A DNA stretch of 64,000 nucleotides from Metarhizium brunneum (Eukaryota > Ascomycota > Sordariomycetes > Hypocreales > Clavicipitaceae): contig NC_089426.1 of the NCBI RefSeq assembly GCF_013426205.1, positions 682,001 through 746,000 of the forward strand. The letters are read 5' to 3'. The notes below the pieces were generated by a model. It saw only the letters and a program-made list of their open reading frames with translations. It did no database searches and was not told where the DNA came from. Positions 40,736 to 51,745 of this stretch are shown here, piece by piece; positions within the stretch are counted from its first letter, which is position 1, and the number at the start of each line of letters is the position of its first letter. The position numbers and the translations under genes were made by a program.

Positions 40736-42484
40736 ATGAGCAGCAAGAAGAACGCAGCCGCCATCGCCACCGCCGCAGGAAAGGTTTCACGCGCTTGCGA
40801 TGCCTGCCGAGTGCGGAAGGTGAAATGCAACGGTGACCAGCCATGCGCGCAGTGCGCTCATCTCAATCTGCCCTGTGTATTTGCACCAGCGCCACCCAAG
40901 CGCAAACCAGGCATTCGAGGCCGTCTCGTCGCTCAGCTACGCAACAAGACACCAACAAGCGGACCAGGTAGCTCACAAACCGTGTCGCCGCCATCCACGG
41001 CCCTGGCTGGTGGCTCTGTTAGCGGTGGCCCTTCATCGGCTGGGTCGTCGCCTAGATCAGGCGTCATCCCAGTGACCTCAATTGCTGGAATTGTCGATAA
41101 CCTGGGAAGCAGTCCGCCCTCAGAACCGGCATTTACGATTGGAGGATGTGGCTTCTCGGCAGACTTCTTCCTCGGACTACTCCCCGAGTTTGAGGAACTT
41201 GTATATCCAGTCAACCCTGTCCTGACACCAGCCGAGATACGGACTGCCATTCATAATATGCATAGCAACTTTGAAGATGCTGCTCTAGTACATGCCTATG
41301 CATCAGTGACCATCAACCTCACCAAGACGTCGTGGACAATGAATGGAATCGACATAGCTTCACAAATGACAACCTTGATGCAATACTGTCTTTGGGCGCA
41401 TAGGAAAGCTGAAATGGCGAGAGAAGGTGATGGATATAACGGTGGTTTACAAGGCGAGATGCCAATCACCGTCAAGCGCATCATGACGTGTATTTGGCTC
41501 GAAATCTGTCTCATGGCCTTTAAACGATTTGACCGAAGCTATACAATACTCCAAGAAGCCATCAGCATGGTCCAAATGCTCAACATGCATCAGTATGGCC
41601 AGGGCGACCGTCGTCTGACCCATACAGAACTGGCCCGGCGTCAGAGAATGTACTGGGAGGTCTACATCCACGAACGCTTCCTATTCATCATGTCCGGGTT
41701 CCCATGCACCATGGTGCCTCTGCGCACTGGACTGCCCCTTCACGACGAAACTCTTGCCGCCCACGTCGCAGTCGGATGGAACCGCCTGATCCTCCTCTTC
41801 CAAAACATGGACGACGCCTTCCTCTCATACTGGGCCGCTCAGCAAGTCCCCAACCCCCTCCTCCCCGAGATAACATCACAGTGGATAGAGAGCAAACAGG
41901 CACAGCTCGACCAAGACGAGGCAGATGCCGTCGGGGACGAGAAGGAAATGATTGTCGCCGGGTGCGGCACGCTCATCGAACTACAACACGTCGACCTGTT
42001 CATCACCCGGCTCTGGCTCCGAACCCTGGTTTGGCAGCTAGCCCTCTCCCACGGCCTGCTCCGCTCCGCGCCAACACAAAACACACACGAGGGCCTGTCG
42101 CTTCATTTCCCGGCGCAGCGCCTCTCCGCACAGCTCCGCAGCCTCGTGTCCCGCTTGAAAAGCGTATCCAGCGTCGTCTTTCACGGGAGCGGCATCCTCC
42201 AAAAACTGTTCGAGATTACCAGCACCGTGGCAGATGTGCTGGCGCTTCCGCGCGGAATCGGCCAGACGGAAGACGAGTCCCGGGCGAGGCTCGAGGACTT
42301 CTTCTACCTCGTCAAGTTCATATTCAGCTTTGAGAGAACGCAGAAACACCAAAGGGACTACCTGAGAGAGAAACTCGAGGTGCTGGAGAAGATGTACACC
42401 GTCGTGGATTTCAGGGAACTGGCGGGCGCGAGCCCTTCGTCCGCATCAGGGGATGTATACGAGTCAATAGCAAAGGCTACCTGA
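40736..42484 (+). CDS. Zn2Cys6 transcription factor (fungal-specific)
   Basis: This single exon encodes 582 residues. The binuclear zinc cluster is complete: C21, C24, C31, C37, C40 and C47 in CDACRVRKVKCNGDQPCAQCAHLNLPC. A basic linker (PPKRKPGIRGRLVAQLRNK) and a Ser/Pro/Gly-rich spacer follow. The middle region (about residues 140-500) has the helical character of the fungal transcription-factor domain: AALVHAYASVTINLT, IMTCIWLEICLMAFKRFDRSYTILQEAISMVQMLNMHQ, RRQRMYWEVYIHERFLFIMSGFP. The last motif resembles regulators of sugar use, and three starch/maltose genes lie within about 15 kb on either side, so a MalR-like role is an attractive but untested guess. Nuclear. Confidence 0.85.
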   Translation: MSSKKNAAAIATAAGKVSRACDACRVRKVKCNGDQPCAQCAHLNLPCVFAPAPPKRKPGIRGRLVAQLRNKTPTSGPGSSQTVSPPSTALAGGSVSGGPSSAGSSPRSGVIPVTSIAGIVDNLGSSPPSEPAFTIGGCGFSADFFLGLLPEFEELVYPVNPVLTPAEIRTAIHNMHSNFEDAALVHAYASVTINLTKTSWTMNGIDIASQMTTLMQYCLWAHRKAEMAREGDGYNGGLQGEMPITVKRIMTCIWLEICLMAFKRFDRSYTILQEAISMVQMLNMHQYGQGDRRLTHTELARRQRMYWEVYIHERFLFIMSGFPCTMVPLRTGLPLHDETLAAHVAVGWNRLILLFQNMDDAFLSYWAAQQVPNPLLPEITSQWIESKQAQLDQDEADAVGDEKEMIVAGCGTLIELQHVDLFITRLWLRTLVWQLALSHGLLRSAPTQNTHEGLSLHFPAQRLSAQLRSLVSRLKSVSSVVFHGSGILQKLFEITSTVADVLALPRGIGQTEDESRARLEDFFYLVKFIFSFERTQKHQRDYLREKLEVLEKMYTVVDFRELAGASPSSASGDVYESIAKAT

Positions 42485-43546
42485 AGAATATAATCGCATA
42501 GCCAATGAGAATCTCAAACACCACAATGCCCATGCCACAGAACAGGCCGCCCTTTTTTTAACTCTGTAAAAGTCTAACCCGAAAACATGAGGTTATTGCG
42601 CAAGTGACCGGCTAATGCTAGATCTCTTCATGGTGTCTTGGGTCCAACGTGATGAACAACACAAACCGTCGTATTACCTACCTAACAAGCTGTTAAGATC
42701 TAGCACGCCGGAAAGCCTGGGCCGGGGGGGCAAGGGGCCCGTCACAACAAGGCACCTTGCGTGACAAAGCTTGACACGAAATACTCCCGTGCGAGAATGG
42801 CGAATCGTGAGGCAAGTTCGGAAAGGGGCTCAAAGGCGAGAACGCGGCATGAACCAGGCCATAAAACCACGGCTTCGAGGCGTTGTTTATTCGACCAACG
42901 TAGCAGCACCCGGATAGAAGCTGTTTCTTTCACTCTGGGAACCCCGTGCTTCTGGCAGCCAAGGGCACGGATCTGAGACGAGTCGAAGGTACCGGAGTAC
43001 GAGGTCCTGATGCAACGGTGGGGAGGGTTGCGTGGCGCGAGAACCTTGATGGGCACTTTCTGACCGTATTAATGCAACAATCGGCCCATCCCATCTCATC
43101 CCACACCTCTCAAAACTGCATCCAGGCTACGGTGACACATGCTCAAAAGTTTCAAAAACGACTGTTGTATAAGACTATTCCTAACTATGTTGCTTCTTTC
43201 ATCCAAACCAATTGTTGCTATTCATAGCCACCGCAATCACGGACACCAACAGTGCTGGTATGCCACTACTCCTGTCCCTGCCTCGCAGTTGTTTGTGTGC
43301 GGAATCTGAGCAGGTGAAAATCCACCCTTGCTGAGACACCACTGACCACTGATGAAAAAAGAAAATCGCATCAAACGCAATACTGGATACCATTTTCATA
43401 GCCGCGCATCTGTTGAAGGTACTCTAATATCTCGCAATACAAAATCGTGTGCTTGGATCCGCAAACACCGGTTGTCTACCGGCCCCTGGCGAGTGTTGAA
43501 CGGCCAGTGCCTTTTGTCCTTGGCAACTGAACTCGAATTACCGTCT
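42485..43546. other. Convergent gap
   Basis: The 3' ends of the Zn2Cys6 gene and the copper ATPase gene face each other here. No gene is supported. A run of seven Gs lies at about 42724. Confidence 0.5.
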
Positions 43547-46500
43547 TTACACTGTCGGGGCCGATACCTTTGGCTTCTTCAGCAACATGGTCATGGCTGC
43601 CACAATGACGGGGACAACGCTGACAATCTCACCCAGACCGGCGTAGGCTGGTGGAATGCGAATATTGACAAATGCACCAGACGCAAGGAGAATGGCCAGA
43701 ACGTTGTACACGGCGGACCATGCAAAGTTGAAGACCATGCGTCGAAAGCTTACGCGACTAATTTCCAAGAAGAAAGGAATTCCCTCGAGTCCATTGAGAA
43801 GAACGACGTCGGCAGCTTTTCCGGTGACATCGCTGGCGGACAGAACACTGCCGAGCTGGACACCAACATCTGCTTGCGATACAGCAACGGCGTCATTGGT
43901 TCCGTCCCCAACAAACATGACGCATTTCCCCTCCTGCATTAGTTTAGCGACGTAGTCTCGCTTTTCAGCAGGTGTGCATTGTGACACAATGTTGGGAATT
44001 CCGACTTCAGAGCCAACCATTTCAACAGCGTGCTTCTGGTCACCCGAAACCAGATGGGTGGTAATATTGCGTCTTGCTAATTGGGAGACAACTCCGGCAG
44101 CCTCTTTGCGAAGATGAGTCCGAAGACCAAACAAGGCGATAGGTGCTCCATCCTGGGTGACGACCAAAAGTGTCATGCCGTCATTTTGAAGACGCGAAAC
44201 TTGGTCGTGAGAAGCAGTTTTGGTCCACTTGGGATTTCCGGCTCGAAGTATGGTACCATCGAGTTTGGCCTCAACTCCAGCTCCAGGGATGACTTGAACG
44301 TCTTTGAGGGCCTCGGCAGGAATACTCTGGTCTTTCAAATAGTTGGCAACAGCGAGGGAAACCGGGTGCTTGTTACCGGCGACCAAGGCCTTCGCAATTG
44401 ATATTGCCATGGCTTCATTAATGAGAAGGACTTGTTTCTGCACATCCAGTTTTTCTTCAGTAATGGTGCCAGTTTTGTCAAAAACAACATCCGTCACTTT
44501 GCGGCCTCGCTCCGTGCATTCCGCAGACTTGATAATGACACCGCTGCGGGCGGCAATGCCACCCGCAATGACAAGAACCATGGGCACGGCCAGGCCGAGG
44601 GCGCAGGGGCAGGAGACGGCCAAAGTGGCGACAGCATAAGTGATGGCATTCGAGATAGACTGGCCAGCTTTGTATTTGCGAACTTTGAAGCCGACAACCA
44701 GCCATACAATCACGACAATGATGGCAACTGCGGTGACAACCGGCACGAACCAGCTTGCAACGCGGTCTGCATAGTCCTGCAATTTGGGCTTTGAATTCTG
44801 TGCCTCTTCAACAAGCTGTGCAATGTCCGTCACAGTATTCTTGCCCGGAAGTCGAGTCAGTTGAGCAATCAGGGTACCATTTTTGTTGACTGTACCAGCA
44901 ATTACCGCGTCGCCTGGCCCTTTGGATACCGGAACACTCTCTCCCGTGAGCATTGACTCATCAACATCGCTTTGGCCGCTAAGAACGAGACCGTCAGTGG
45001 GCACGCCCGAGTCAGGCCCAATCTTGAATTTGTCGCCATATTGCAACAAGCGGGCATCAATGGTTCTATCCTTATTGTTCTCAACGATGACAGCCGTAGT
45101 AGTTTGGAGAGATCGCAAAGACACAGCCTCGACGGCTCGGATACGCGCAAAAGCAGCCACGAGTCGACCCAAGATGACGAGGGTGATCAGAAGCGTACTG
45201 GTCTCAAAAAATTCCGATGTCTCAAGCGGCTTGCCAGCCATGCGAAAGCCAAAGGCCACAACGGAATACACGTATGCCGCAGTGATGCTGATGACCACAA
45301 GCATATCCATCTCAATGGTGCAACTGTGAATGAGAGCGCCGATGGCCGGGCGATAGAAGTCGGGAATGGCGATAAGCTGGACAAGTGTGGCTAATACGAG
45401 GGAAATAATGGCCCGCGTTTTTTCGCTAACAGGGGTACTGCCCCAAGCCAAAACCAGGACAGGAATGGTAAGAACAGCCGCGAGAATAGTCTTGATAAGT
45501 TGGTCATAGAGTCTCTTGCGGCCGCTCGAGACCGACGGATCATCGCCAGGAGGAGCAAGCCCCTCGACTTGGCCTTGGAGCTTGTCGAACAAATCTCTCG
45601 CCCCAATCATCGTTGGGACATAGCTTAAGCGAACAGTCGTCTTGCTCAGGATAGTGCTACCGGCGACACCTTCGATGTTGCAATCCAAAAGTGTCTTGGC
45701 CGATTTTCCAGATGCCAGCACATCAAGAACCTGGTCGTCGCTAGCCATGCGATTGCAACGAAAGTTGGTTGCTCTCTCCGCAGCGCGAATAACCTCGGCT
45801 GCGGTGTTAACTGACGTGTCGACCTCGAATTCTGCATGACTCATTACAAAGTTGACTTTGACAGACGATACACCAGCAATCTTGTTTAGAGTGTTGGTCA
45901 TCTTGTTACCACATCCTGAGCAAGTCATGCCGTCAACGACAAGCATGACATGCTCTAGCCCCTCGACCTTTTCAACATCGCGCTCGATTGAACGATGCCT
46001 GTCGGACTTGCTGCTATCAAGAGACTGAATGGTGTCATGGCCCGGCGCGTGGTCGTGGTCGTCGCAGCAATCATGCTTTACCGGCTTGCAGCAGGAGTCG
46101 TCTTCCCCTTGGTGCTTAGCCATCTTTCCGCGGCGCCTAATTTCGTGGTGATGGTGAGGACCGTCGTGTCGATGGACCTTTCGCCCGCTGGCGTATATTT
46201 CGGCTTTGTCGTCAAGAGCGTTTGGGACAGCGCTAGGTATGGCTTTCTTGGGCTGGTTAGCACAGCACGTCGTCGACCAACCTCGCTCGAGAACGCTTCG
46301 ACAGATGCAACGAGCAGAGTCGAGATAGGCGCTGTATTGCTTAAATGCTTTTTCCAGGTGGGAGCTGCATGCTCCCGAAGGATGGTGCCCATTTGCGTCG
46401 TGCTGGTGTTCATGTCTGGCGGCGGCTGTTCAGTGGTTGTGAGGTGAGCAGAGCGCATTATACAAGATGGAGAATTGGGGCAGTGAGAGTCCTTTCAGGG

Positions 46501-46964
46501 GCAGGACAATGAAGTTGACATACTATTTTGGTCGAGGTTGTCCGTCTCGCATGTCTTTTCGCACTCGAGTGCAGCGGCTGCAAGGATACATTTCTCTTTT
46601 TCCAGCTGTCAGACTGGAACTGGTGGCCCCCCAACATCGAACACGGATCGCACAGCGTATACTCACCATCGCAGTTCTCCTCATTACTGGAGCAGCAGGC
46701 CAGAGTTTCAGAAAGGCTGGGATTGTCACAGCAAAATTCGTCGTCACAGCACTCCCCCTCCTGGGTGCAATGCTCCTCACCCATGAAAGGGTCTGGGCCA
46801 TGGTCGTGGTCGTGAATTTGTCCGTGGTCCTGGACTTGTTCATGATTGTGGCCGCCGTGGTGGTGGCCGTGTTCTTCGTGGTGAAGACTGTTCTGGTTGT
46901 GTTCAGATACCGCTGCGGGAACGGCATCATGGCTGCCGTGGCCAGAGCAGCACTCGGTGCCCAT
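43547..46964 (-). CDS. P1B-type heavy-metal ATPase (Cu+, possibly Cd2+), CrpA/Pca1-like
   Basis: Three exons, 46964-46667, 46577-46524 and 46416-43547, give 1073 residues. Exon 2 is 54 nt. The N-terminal about 215 residues are very rich in Cys and His (CC pairs, [40 protein letters not shown]), typical of fungal copper-resistance ATPases such as CrpA and Crp1. One HMA domain has GMTCSGC (C283, C286); a second is degenerate. The ATPase core has TGES (608-611), the ion-site CPC (720-722), DKTGT with D764, the HP motif (NKHP) and GDGTND. It should pump cytosolic copper, perhaps cadmium, out across the plasma membrane. Intron 2 offers two acceptors 10 nt apart; only the second (GCCGCCAG) keeps the frame. 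Translation might also start at M216, giving a short form. Confidence 0.88.
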
Positions 46965-48724
46965 GATTGCGGTTGAAAAGAAAAAGGGTTCGCAAGTGCA
47001 AATTCTTAGTCGACGGGATGAAAGCGACTGTTGGATGCAGTCAGGCGCTTTGGGGTAGATTGCGATTTGGGCAAGAGAGAATCAAAGCAGAAAGGCAATG
47101 AAGGAGGTGCAGCAGGATACGTGGGACATATAGCAGAGGAAGTAGCGGGGGACGACGCCACGCGGCTTGAATTAAAACAGGCACTGGGAATTCGAGACGG
47201 CACCGACAAAGACAGCGACCGAGAAAAGAATCGAAATACTACTAGGTTCGGCCAAATGAGATGCGGCGGCGAGGACAAAGCGGCGAGTGCGGTGTCATCC
47301 CTGCATCCCAATCCGATCGGTTCTCGCAAAAGCACCACCGTCACCAAGGGTTGATGGAGTCGCATCCCCGACTGATTATCGACGGGACTAGGGCAACCCG
47401 AAGCCTGGAGCGTCGTCAGCTTCACAGGATGGGGTACAACCACGTTGATGTCGCCACGGCCCGAAACTCCTAACAGCAGTGGCGCCTCATCTGTTGTCGC
47501 ACTTGTCCGAACACCACATGAATTTGCAGGCCCCAGTTTAAGCGTAAAGCTATCTGGAGACGCGAAACGCTTGTCCCCGTTGAACCAGCTTGTACGCCAA
47601 TGGCCTGATTTTTTTTTTCCCCTTTCCTTTTCCCGATGCCTACCAGACTTTTCGGGGTGGTGGATCAAAAAAAAAAACCAGTTGGCATGCGTCACCAGCG
47701 CATTCTAGTTTTGCTAGATGCTTCCATCCGTTGGGTCCCACTGCCCATGACTTGGAGTGCGGAAGGTTCCGTCGCCAAGTTTCATCTTGTTCAATAAACC
47801 CTTCCCTGGATGTTTGAATGGATCACGATTCGCCGGGCCTGGTGTCGAGAATATCGGCAAAGTTCGGACAAAACCAACACTTTGGGGCCAAGAAATCACC
47901 CCTCCACTGCAAATTGGCCACGAGTGCAGAATTTCAAGCAACCAACACAAGCAGTTGCGCGACACCAAATTGACTTTTGCGTCACCTTACGCTGCCGCTC
48001 ATTGGTTTCGACGATTGCGCATGGTCCCTTTGGCGTGATGGACCAACCGAGCTTTACAAACGCAATCCGCCAAGGATACTCCGTACACGAATCAAGGTAG
48101 GTAGCATAGGTAGGTAAGTGAATCCGTGCTCCATGTCCTCGGAGTAGATGCCCGATCCCTCCCAGCGGTAGTTACTCACAGAGACGACTGGGAGACATGC
48201 CTGTGTTCCAGCAGCTTTCCCAACTTGCCTGCATACGCTCCATCTGCGCGTCCGTCGAACTTGAAACTGAACCTATCGGACTATTTGTTAGACATGACGA
48301 CAATGACAGGGTAGAAAGGGGTGAACAACAGATTCCCCCTCCCCCCCCATGACAAAGCCCGCAAACAACGCAGTTCCTAGTAGTAGTAGTAGTCAAAGAT
48401 AGCAACCAAAAGCTTAAACCGAACCATGATTGGCCTGTCCACAAGTCGTGTTACAAGAGCGCAGCATGCAAAGGCGCACTGTCCAAGCATACGAGGGTCT
48501 CGGCTTTGCACCTGTGTGAGTAGTGAATCCTGGCTCGGATTCACCGAATCGACTACTATTTTCAAAGGCTCTACGGAGTACCGAGTATCGCGTGTCTTGA
48601 CCACGCAGCCGTCGCACACATCAGCCTCGTGTCTGCACATCCCTTCCATCTACACTCCAAACAGCCAGTTCACCTTCCCCCCCCTCGAGCCTCAATAGTA
48701 GTGAATCCTCGTCTCTTCAACGCT
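46965..48724. other. Gap upstream of the copper ATPase
   Basis: A pyrimidine-rich stretch (about 46970-47250, minus strand) is probably the ATPase leader. The rest contains a T/C-rich run at 47608-47640 and no supported gene. The amylase 3' end lies at the right. Confidence 0.5.
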
Positions 48725-50221
48725 TTACATCAGCCCCCTAAACACAACCGGCGCCCCGTCCCTCACAGTCGCGCACAGCCTCCCCTCCCCGTCGGCCACA
48801 TACGTCTCCCCGTCGAGCACGCCCTCCCACCGCCCGCCCGGCCTCCGCGTGAAGAAGCAGTACTCGCGCGTGTGCCCCCGTCCGATATTACTCGTCAGCA
48901 CCATCACCCTGCCGCCCTCCCTGCTCCACGCGTACGCCGTCTCGTCCACAAACAGGTGGACGTGGTCGTCGCCCGCCAGCCCGCCGGCCGCCTTCTTCAC
49001 GCCCGTCAGCTTGCCAATAAACCCGTACAAGTCGCCGCCCGTGCCGAAGCCGCTCCTCCACAGGTCCTCCCTGTTCTCCGGGTCCGCGGCGCCCGCGAAG
49101 CCCTGCTCCGTGCCGTAGTACACGACGGGCACGCCGCGCGCGAGCAGCACGTAGGCGAGCGCGTTCTTGAGCAGCGCCGCGTCTCCCCCCTGGTGGAGGA
49201 AGCGCGGGTTGTCGTGGTTGTCGAGAAAGGTGCCCAGGGCCGAGGGGTCCGGGAACGCGGCGCCCACGCGGTCGTGCATGTCGACCAGGGCCTGGGGGTG
49301 GCCGCGCTGCTGGAAGAAGTCGGTGAGCGGGTAGTACACGGGGTAGTTGAGCAGGCCGGACATGGAGCCGGCGTAGCGGGCGACGTAGGCCGGATCGCCG
49401 TGGAACACCTCGCCGAGGGTGTAGACGGCCGCGGCGGAGGCGAAGCCCGCCCAGTAGTCGTGCTCGACGTGCTTGACTGTGTCGATGCGGACGCCGTCGG
49501 GGGCGTACTCGTTGACGAGCCACTGGATCCAGTTGCGGTAGAGGCGGCGGATGGCGGGCGACTGCGTGTCGAGGTCGGGGAGGTTGGCGATTTGGCAGTT
49601 CTCGATGGACGTCTGGTTGGAGTAGTCGATCGCGCAGGGGGGGTGGTAGGACGACGCCTGGTCGAGGGGGGAGGGCTGGCGGGAGGCGAGGGCGGACGGG
49701 CCCATGTGGTTTGCTACCACGTCTATCATGACGTACATTTGCTGCAGGGTGAGTACGTGGCTGCTTGTGGGTGAGGAAGGGGTTTTCGTACCTTTTCGTG
49801 GGCGGCGTCGACGAGCTTCTTCAAGTCGTTTGCGCTGCCGTAGTGGGCGTTGATGGCGTACAGGTCCTGAGCCCAGTATCCGTGGTAGCCGCCGGCGGCA
49901 TCTGTCGACATGTTAGTAGTCCATTTGATGGCACGGGTTTCGTCTTGGGCGTTGGCCCTGCGTACTGGCCACCACGGGCGTGATCCAGATGGCGTCGAAT
50001 CCCATGCCCCTGATGTAGTCGAGCTTCCCCTCGAGTCCCTGGAACGTGCCGCCGCAGTAGTCGCCCAGGTTGCCGCACGGGTCGCCGCCATTGTCGCTGC
50101 TGCTTCGGGCAATGCGGTCCGTCAGGGCGAAGTAGATGCTTCGCGATTTCCAGGCGTTCGTGTCGGCGGCGTGGGCGAGCTGCGCCAGCAAAGTGAGCGT
50201 TGTTGGCAACGATGGCTTCAT
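48725..50221 (-). CDS. Secreted alpha-amylase, GH13_1 (Taka-amylase type)
   Basis: Three exons, 50221-49966, 49901-49792 and 49741-48725, give 460 residues; phases fit and intron 1 has an ACTAAC branch. A signal peptide ([18 protein letters not shown]) precedes [21 protein letters not shown]. Catalytic residues are D209 ([12 protein letters not shown]), E233 (TLGEVFHGD) and D299 ([10 protein letters not shown]). Other family marks are [30 protein letters not shown] and DVVANHMG. The length matches amylases without a starch-binding domain. It acts outside the cell on starch or glycogen and would feed the maltose permease and maltase encoded at 25-31 kb. Confidence 0.92.
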
Positions 50222-51745
50222 AGCGGCGGGCACTTTGGTCACGGTGGGAGTTGGCTGTGAAGTGATTTTGCACAATGCCACCAACCAGTCTTCCGGAAGG
50301 GGTACGGCACTTGCTATATACACTGATCACGGAATGATGCCGCCTTCTTCCTAGTGTATAGTGAATCCTCCCATCATGCAGCACACCGTTTCCCATGACC
50401 GGCAATCACCTCTCCATCAAGCAGGTCCCTTGGCGTCCCGAATCGGTCCATGACATGCCCGTCAACAATAGGCCCGAGATGGCCCGGGAGGAGGTAGCAT
50501 CGTCTCAATCCAGGACGGCTTTTGATCTGCGAGGGTTCCGGTCTGGGGTTGCATCGCCGAGGACTAAACTGGTAGTTCAGCCGCCTCCCGCGTGGACATT
50601 GGACTGGAGATGGACAAGGAGCCGACCGGCGTCCCGGCTGGTTTCGGTGCCCAAGTGCAGGAGCTGTTTTGCCTTGTAGCACGTGGCGTTGCGGGCTCTG
50701 GCAGAATGTATGCATTTGCCTCATGTCGAGATCTGTAAATGTGGTGTTGGCATTATGTGCTGGCTGTGATGGATCATGGACGTGAATTGTCATCTTGGCC
50801 CCAGGGTAGGATTCGATTTGCATCCAATTCATCAGCGATCGGAGCTTGATCAAGGTCGCGCCTTGTAGCGGATTCGTGGCATCGGCGAGTTTGTAAAGTG
50901 GCGTGATTCCGATTTGATCTGAGCATCATTTTCATCCTTGGCAAGTATTTGGGCGTTGTTTGAATGCAAGTGTCGTCGCGTTTGGTTATTTTACTTGGGG
51001 AACGGCACGAGCATGTCTCGATTCGGAAACGCTTGCCTCTTTTGTGTACCTGATGTTGTGCACCGTGCCGAGAATATGTGTCACGCGCCGAGCCGTGTCT
51101 TGACTGCGCTGGGATGGGTAGGGGAATATACCAGGCGTTTTATGTGCGACCTGCACATGTGCCGTCTCACTGCTGGCCGTGGAGGCCATCTAATGAGCTA
51201 CGATGCGGAACCAGACAGCAAGTTGCTCTGCGTTTAGAAAACCCTAACCCTAACCCTAACTATATGGCAAAGAGCGATAGTACTGACGAAAGCCATGTTG
51301 GCCAACGTTAGTGTCAAAGACTGAAATGAATAGCAGTCATTTTCATATTCCCACTTTAGTTTGAGGAATTCATTCACGAGAACGACTATGCCGGCATAAC
51401 ACTTTGGCTGCAGCGTACATCTTGCGCCGGCACGACTATTACCACTTTTGACGCTGTTAGCACCTTTATCCAAACCACAGCACTTACCAGCAAACGCCAA
51501 CAGCGCAGGTGTATTAGACTTGAAATAAACACAAACGTATTGAATAGACATGCGGCTGCCAATACCCTCATGCAGGTGGACCACGTTTCCCACCAAACAA
51601 CCACCATCGATTGGGCAACGAAGCAATATTACTTGCGGCTGAGGCGTCTCCTTCAGCCGCTTGGCGTTGCGAGACGAAGAAATAGCCATCGCAGCCCAAG
51701 GCACGCCTCAGTATCAACTCCAGCCTTTTTTGTACCAGACAGTCG
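50222..51745. other. Divergent gap with telomere-like repeat
   Basis: This is upstream of the alpha-amylase (a GTATATAG box about 100 bp before its ATG) and of the HET gene. No gene is seen. A telomere-type run lies at 51239-51260. Confidence 0.5.
51239..51260 (+). repeat. Interstitial telomeric repeat
   Basis: AAACCCTAA followed by two further CCCTAA units, about three copies in all, identical to the standard fungal telomere sequence. It lies about 500 bp upstream of the HET gene. Confidence 0.85.

Noticed and set aside
47006..47695. 229-codon minus-strand frame upstream of the copper ATPase
   Set aside because: Ser/Pro/Leu-rich translation of a pyrimidine-rich leader, without a proper start or domain.
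50374..50853. 159-codon minus-strand frame upstream of the amylase
   Set aside because: Random-like composition with other frames equally open; it belongs to the promoter region.
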